Below, piece after piece: positions 48,340 to 64,000 of a DNA stretch of 64,000 bases; the stretch's first letter is position 1; the number at the start of each line of letters is the position of its first letter. The stretch comes from Coturnix japonica. Lineage: Eukaryota; Chordata; Aves; Galliformes; Phasianidae. The position numbers and the translations under genes are program-made. A model generated the notes under the pieces. That model made no database searches. It saw only the letters and a program-made list of their open reading frames with translations, and was not told the DNA's origin. The stretch is taken from positions 48,086,381-48,150,380 of the forward strand of contig NC_029520.1 of assembly GCF_001577835.2 (NCBI RefSeq). The letters run 5' to 3'.

Positions 48340-51300
48340 AGCGGCTTTTGTGCCGCCTGAAAACTGGCCGAGCCCGCTTGGGTCGCTGCAGGGGCCACAC
48401 CTTTAAAGCGGGATTAAGGGCAGCCGGGTCCGGAGTTTAAGCAAAACCTCACCCGAAATACCTGACAAGGCGCCTCAGTCCATAGGGATCTTTTTTTCCT
48501 TCACACTTGCCAAAGTCTTACTTTAGAACTGCATCCCCAGCTGTTATGGTTGATGGGAGGGCCTCCAGGAAACGACTACAAGTGCAGCTGAAGAAGCACA
48601 TGAAGCCGTGGTTGGTGCCGCCTGAACGTCCCCATTCATCCCAACGGGGAGCTCAGCGACGCCCACCGATATTGTAAGGATATTAATTGCTTTGCAGCAC
48701 GTTGGCACATCACAGTGCAGGCGATGGAGCATACGTTGAGCCTGCAAGCGGCTTCCAGTGGAGGTTATCCTTACAAAAATACACCTTCTCCCTTCCTAAA
48801 AACCGGAGAAATTGTGTTCTTCTGGCTGAAATTTCAGCCTATAGAACAGAAGCACACATCAGGCAACCACAAGGAACTGTCATTTTCAAAGCTCCCCTAT
48901 GAGACGTGTTTGCTGGCATTCATTTCATATAATAACCTTCATTTGGAAACGGCTCCTCTCCGGAGGGTTGGCAGTGGGTTCTGATTACAGTACAGTTCTC
49001 CATGAGAGCTAAGTGCTGGCCATCAGCACGAGGCCATTTCCCCTCACTCCAGGTGGAGGGGGGTACAGGCAGCAGTAATGTGCGCTACCTGCACAGCCAG
49101 CTCCAATCCATCCCCTCCGAAACCACCTTGCACAGAACTCAATTATTCTGTTGCTCCATGGGAGGACAGTAACACCAAGGAGCATGACACACAGGGGACA
49201 GATAACAGGGTAGAAGGCAGATAAGACTGAAAAGATCTGTATTGTTTCCTGGTGATGCGAGGCTCTCATTACAGCACAGCGAAAGGAATGGCCGTCACAC
49301 CAGCTTAGGGGCTGGGCCTACGTATGGACTGCAGAGAACATACCTGCACCTAATTGGCTTTTTGCTCCAGGCAACAGGAAGGGAAGACAACCTTCCAGCT
49401 GTCAGTTAAAAGAAATGAAGCATTCTTTGTGTGCTGGGTGATGGGTCAAGAGCTAACAGCTGCCACACCTGGTCACAAACGAGCCAAGAAACCAACAACC
49501 CACCCAACTTATTTATGAATCAGTGCTGCACGTAGGGACTCTGGGAATACACTTCCCACCACATTTGAAGCACATAGCAGAAAAGCATTTGCCACTCATC
49601 TCTGGAGATGCTTGGGGCTATTTTTCCACTATTTGCCACCAGCCCTTAGGCTTTGCTGTCAGCTGTCCCCCACTGTTCAGTAAATCCATGTGGCTGTGCC
49701 ATGGTGTTGCCTCACTGCACAGTGTGGACTAGAGACCTCCTGAACCGTCTTCTCTCAACCACATGTCTATGATCTCATGCTGAACTAAAAGGAGGCTAAT
49801 CTTAGCATAAATTAGCACTTATCCCATCTTTCATAAGCATAAAATGAAGGTGGAACACAGAGCGCTTGCAGGAAAGCAGTGCAACAGGGAAGCTTCTGCA
49901 AGATGAGAGAACGAGGATTAAATGTAGGAACTGACAGCAGCCTTGGCAGCATCAGCTGTGGCAATCTGCTGCAAGGAGAGGCTCCACCAAGGTGCTGCAG
50001 GTGGATTTCCAGCCAGGCCTGCAGGGTGGTGCAGCAACAGGGGACACCCCTCCTGACCCCATGCAAGTGGTCTTTTTGTGCCCTGTTAATCCTGTTTGCC
50101 AGCGACTTCTCAGCCAAACACCATGGAGAAGAAAATGTGAGGAGGCTGTGAGTATCTCAACGTGCTTACGACAGTTCAAATTATTCCGTCTTTGCTTCTC
50201 TGACAACCAGGTAATTTTTATATATAATTATTCTCCCCTACTGAATAACTTGCTCTCTCTGTATTTAGTATCTGTGTACTACAGGTGAGTCCTTACACTG
50301 GTGCACACCTACACCACACCTCTCCCAGTTCTCACCAAAGTCAGAATGCTTTCACATTCAGTTTGGATGCAAGCAGATGGGCCTTGAAAGTCTATGGAGA
50401 AAGGAGAAGCCAAAAATATTCAGCTGTGAGCAGGGCAGTCAAACTTAATAAAGCTAGCATCTTAATTCAGATCTTCTGCAGTCAACTGCAAGTAAACTCA
50501 ATCCACTGAATAATTCAGGCAGTTTATTTCCTATCGATGACACACTCCATCCAGGAAAGGAAACAAGACAGAACACACACACGGTGGTGCATTGCAGGCT
50601 ACTTATTCCTGCAGTAACCACTTGTAATTGTCCATACTGGGACTTCTGCATTACCCAGTTAATCACAGGAATAAGTTCTCCTTCATTAATCTCAGCACAT
50701 ACATTAAAACCCAAAGAGCATTTGAAGTTTTTACCCTTTATTTGTATTAGTTAAAAATCTGGCAGCGACTCTATTCCTGTTACAAAATGATTTTGGGCCC
50801 GCTGACAAAGCCTACTACAAAGGACTCAATCACTGTTCACGTGGCTTCCGTTCACCCAAAAGGTACCTTAGAAAACAAGGCTTCTCAGTGGCCCAGCTGT
50901 AATTATTGCTGAACAAAAAGTGGTTCAAAGGACACTTCTGGCAGAAGCTGTGGGTACAGCCCAGAGATCCGGGTCTCCACAGACCAAACACCCAGTTTCC
51001 AGTAGTAAGAATTACAGCAGTCACAGCTGGGCTTTCTAAAAAAAAAATCAGGCATGGCTCAGGTGTCTGCAGGGGTAATTCACAGCAGAAGCCAGGGCGA
51101 ACACTCCTGGTTAAGAAATGACAACAGGATTCTTCTTTGTTCCCTCTTTTAAAAGAAACTGATGTGATTTCATAGCACAGCAAATCCTCCCATGGTGTGA
51201 GAAATGGGATACAGAATTCAGGATGACAAGTAGGAATATCACAGTGTATGCGACTTCCCAAGACAATCTATGTCACAAAAACCCTACTGTTAAGACAGCT

Positions 51301-51770
51301 GGGTCCCAAGACTGTTACAAACAGGATTTATAATTATTAAAGTAATCTCACTGAATCAAGGTGAGATGGTACAAATATATCTTTTCTCCTCTTTGTGCTT
51401 GCTATCTTAATTAAAGTTGCAGTCCTTCAGCTGGCTGGACTTGATGATCCTGAAGGTCTTTTCCAACTGAAATGATTCTGTGGGTCTCAGAGATCACTAA
51501 CCCCAAGCTTTTGTATTCTGCTCCAGCTCCAGCTATGAAGCAGGAATGTTGCACAGGAAATATACTTTATATGCTTAGTTTCAGCTAGCTCAGAACACGG
51601 TAGTTTAAGAATTATTACTGATTAGAAATAAGTGTTTTATCCTTTAACACTCTTTCCCCCCCCCACTTCTTGCACTGTATTCTCAGTCATATCTTGTTTT
51701 GACTTCACGAAAGGATCAGTGAATAGTTTCATTTACGTGACTCATCAGGTGTTCTTCTGGGAGCTAAAAA
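48340..51770. other. Intergenic region between the AKAP5 promoter and the MTHFD1 3' end
   Basis: About 3.4 kb with no recognised exon; one CR1 tail at 51431-51488. Short ORFs on both strands show no family resemblance. Confidence 0.6.
51431..51488 (+). mobile_element. CR1 LINE 3'-end fragment
   Basis: CTGGCTGGACTTGATGATCC, TGAAGGTCTTTTCCAACTG and ATGATTCTGTG form the sense CR1 3' end. Confidence 0.88.
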
Positions 51771-51780
51771 GAAAAATAAA

Positions 51781-51786
51781 TTTAAT
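51781..51786 (-). terminator. MTHFD1: Candidate poly(A) signal of MTHFD1
   Basis: The variant signal ATTAAA on the minus strand, about 180 nt beyond the MTHFD1 stop. A canonical AATAAA lies at 50737-50742 if a longer 3'UTR is used. Confidence 0.4.
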
Positions 51787-51964
51787 TACTATTCAACAGT
51801 ACTGTGGGCAACTTTCAGGCTGAAATATAATCACATGTTATTTGGAAACATACGGCATAATATGAAATTAGCTTAGCTCCATTATCCCAAGTTGAGAAAT
51901 CAAACCCAAATATTGAAAGCCTTCTAACCTGAAGGTGGCACCTACCTTTGGTTACAAATCCTTT

Positions 51965-63249
<11,285 letters not shown>

Positions 63250-64000
63250 CTGTGAGGATGCAAAAAGAAAGAAGCAAGAAGTCACACTGCGTGACCAAAA
63301 TCACATCTCTATACCATCACAAACTAAGCCATGAGTAGCGGATGGCAGCTTGGGACACCATCCTCTCCAACTGAACTGCAATGACGTTTAGATGCTCACA
63401 GTCAATGCAGACTGCACTGCAACCAGAAATCTACCTCCCTCAATAACCACAAGTCCAAAACCTCTTTGGAAAAAAAAAAGGAGCTGCCTGTATTATACCA
63501 ATTTCTTTTTCACCGTTATTAGTCAAAATGAGATCAGGAAATTACTATGGAAAAAAAGAAATAAAATTAACATTTTGTAAATGAAAGGGTAAAATGGTCA
63601 GAGTCTACTATTTAATGACATTCCCTACAAGCCCATTAGCTCAAATTACCCTTGAAACATAAGCGATCAAATACTGGCTTATATTTGCCCCCCCTCTTAT
63701 CTGAAATTCCTTTTGTTAGTGAAATATTGATTCAGCAAGACCAGAGATGGATCTTACTTTAGGTATCTTTAAACATGTTTTTAAAAAGAAACAACAAAAC
63801 ACTGAGCCTTTTTCTGCTGTCAGTCCCCAAGAGAGCAAGTGGGCAGACTAAAATTCAGTTTAATTCCAGAGCAGCAGCCTCTCCTTGCTCAGAGTGCTTT
63901 CTCAAATGTGCAGGCAGAAAGACTGTTTGCTATGGCTGCCAAACTGAAAACTCCCTCAGTAGCCATCAAAACAACAAGCAGAAACTTGCACCAATTAGTG
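63250..64000 (-). other. MTHFD1: Intron of MTHFD1 running off the window
   Basis: The preceding exon, which should encode the residues before VLDTND, is not visible here, so the intron extends beyond the end of the window. Confidence 0.75.

Noticed and set aside
47189-48440. Plus-strand ORFs of 211-237 codons
   Set aside because: CpG-island artefact; no recognisable domain or conserved splice structure.

Overview
The window is a piece of avian nuclear genome, most likely chicken or another galliform. The grounds are a 634-residue intronless HSP70 with a bird-type sequence, CR1-type LINE tails as the only recognisable interspersed repeats, spliced vertebrate genes, and the gene order HSPA2 - ZBTB1 - ZBTB25 - AKAP5 - MTHFD1. 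From memory of the human map, the same five genes sit on human 14q23 in the same relative orientations, so this is a conserved synteny block rather than an unusual locus. Comparisons with human proteins are from memory; no search was run.

Layout. 1-2.3 kb: no gene seen, but about 1.16-2.28 kb is CpG-undepleted and may be a promoter. 2.5-5.3 kb: HSPA2 on the minus strand, with poly(A) signal, single-exon CDS, TATA box, three heat-shock-element-like sites and five CCAAT boxes. A C40/C22 homopolymer tract lies just beyond. 5.5-19.8 kb: intergenic. 19.8-30.9 kb: ZBTB1 on the minus strand, with its whole protein in one exon (20914-23049), a long 5'UTR intron and a CpG-island promoter near 30.5-31.3 kb. 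31.96-32.12 kb: an eight-unit 20-bp tandem repeat carrying CRE-like TGACATCA sites. 32.9-36.9 kb: a second CpG island and ZBTB25 on the plus strand (two coding exons), head-to-head with ZBTB1. 36.9-44.3 kb: intergenic. 44.3-48.1 kb: AKAP5 on the minus strand. Its protein carries a 13-unit, 20-residue tandem repeat, and its candidate 5'UTR exon lies in a third CpG island. 48.4-51.8 kb: intergenic. 51.8-64.0 kb: the 3' part of MTHFD1 on the minus strand. Eleven exons encode the last ~402 residues of the formyl-THF synthetase domain; the 5' part lies beyond position 64000.

The genes do not form one pathway. HSPA2 is a chaperone, ZBTB1 and ZBTB25 are related BTB zinc-finger regulators that probably arose by duplication, AKAP5 is a membrane signalling scaffold and MTHFD1 is a folate enzyme. 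The least expected features are the AKAP5 coding minisatellite with its 180-bp higher-order period, and the 20-bp CRE-like array between the two ZBTB promoters. I saw no retroviral or LTR element, CRISPR array or tRNA gene.
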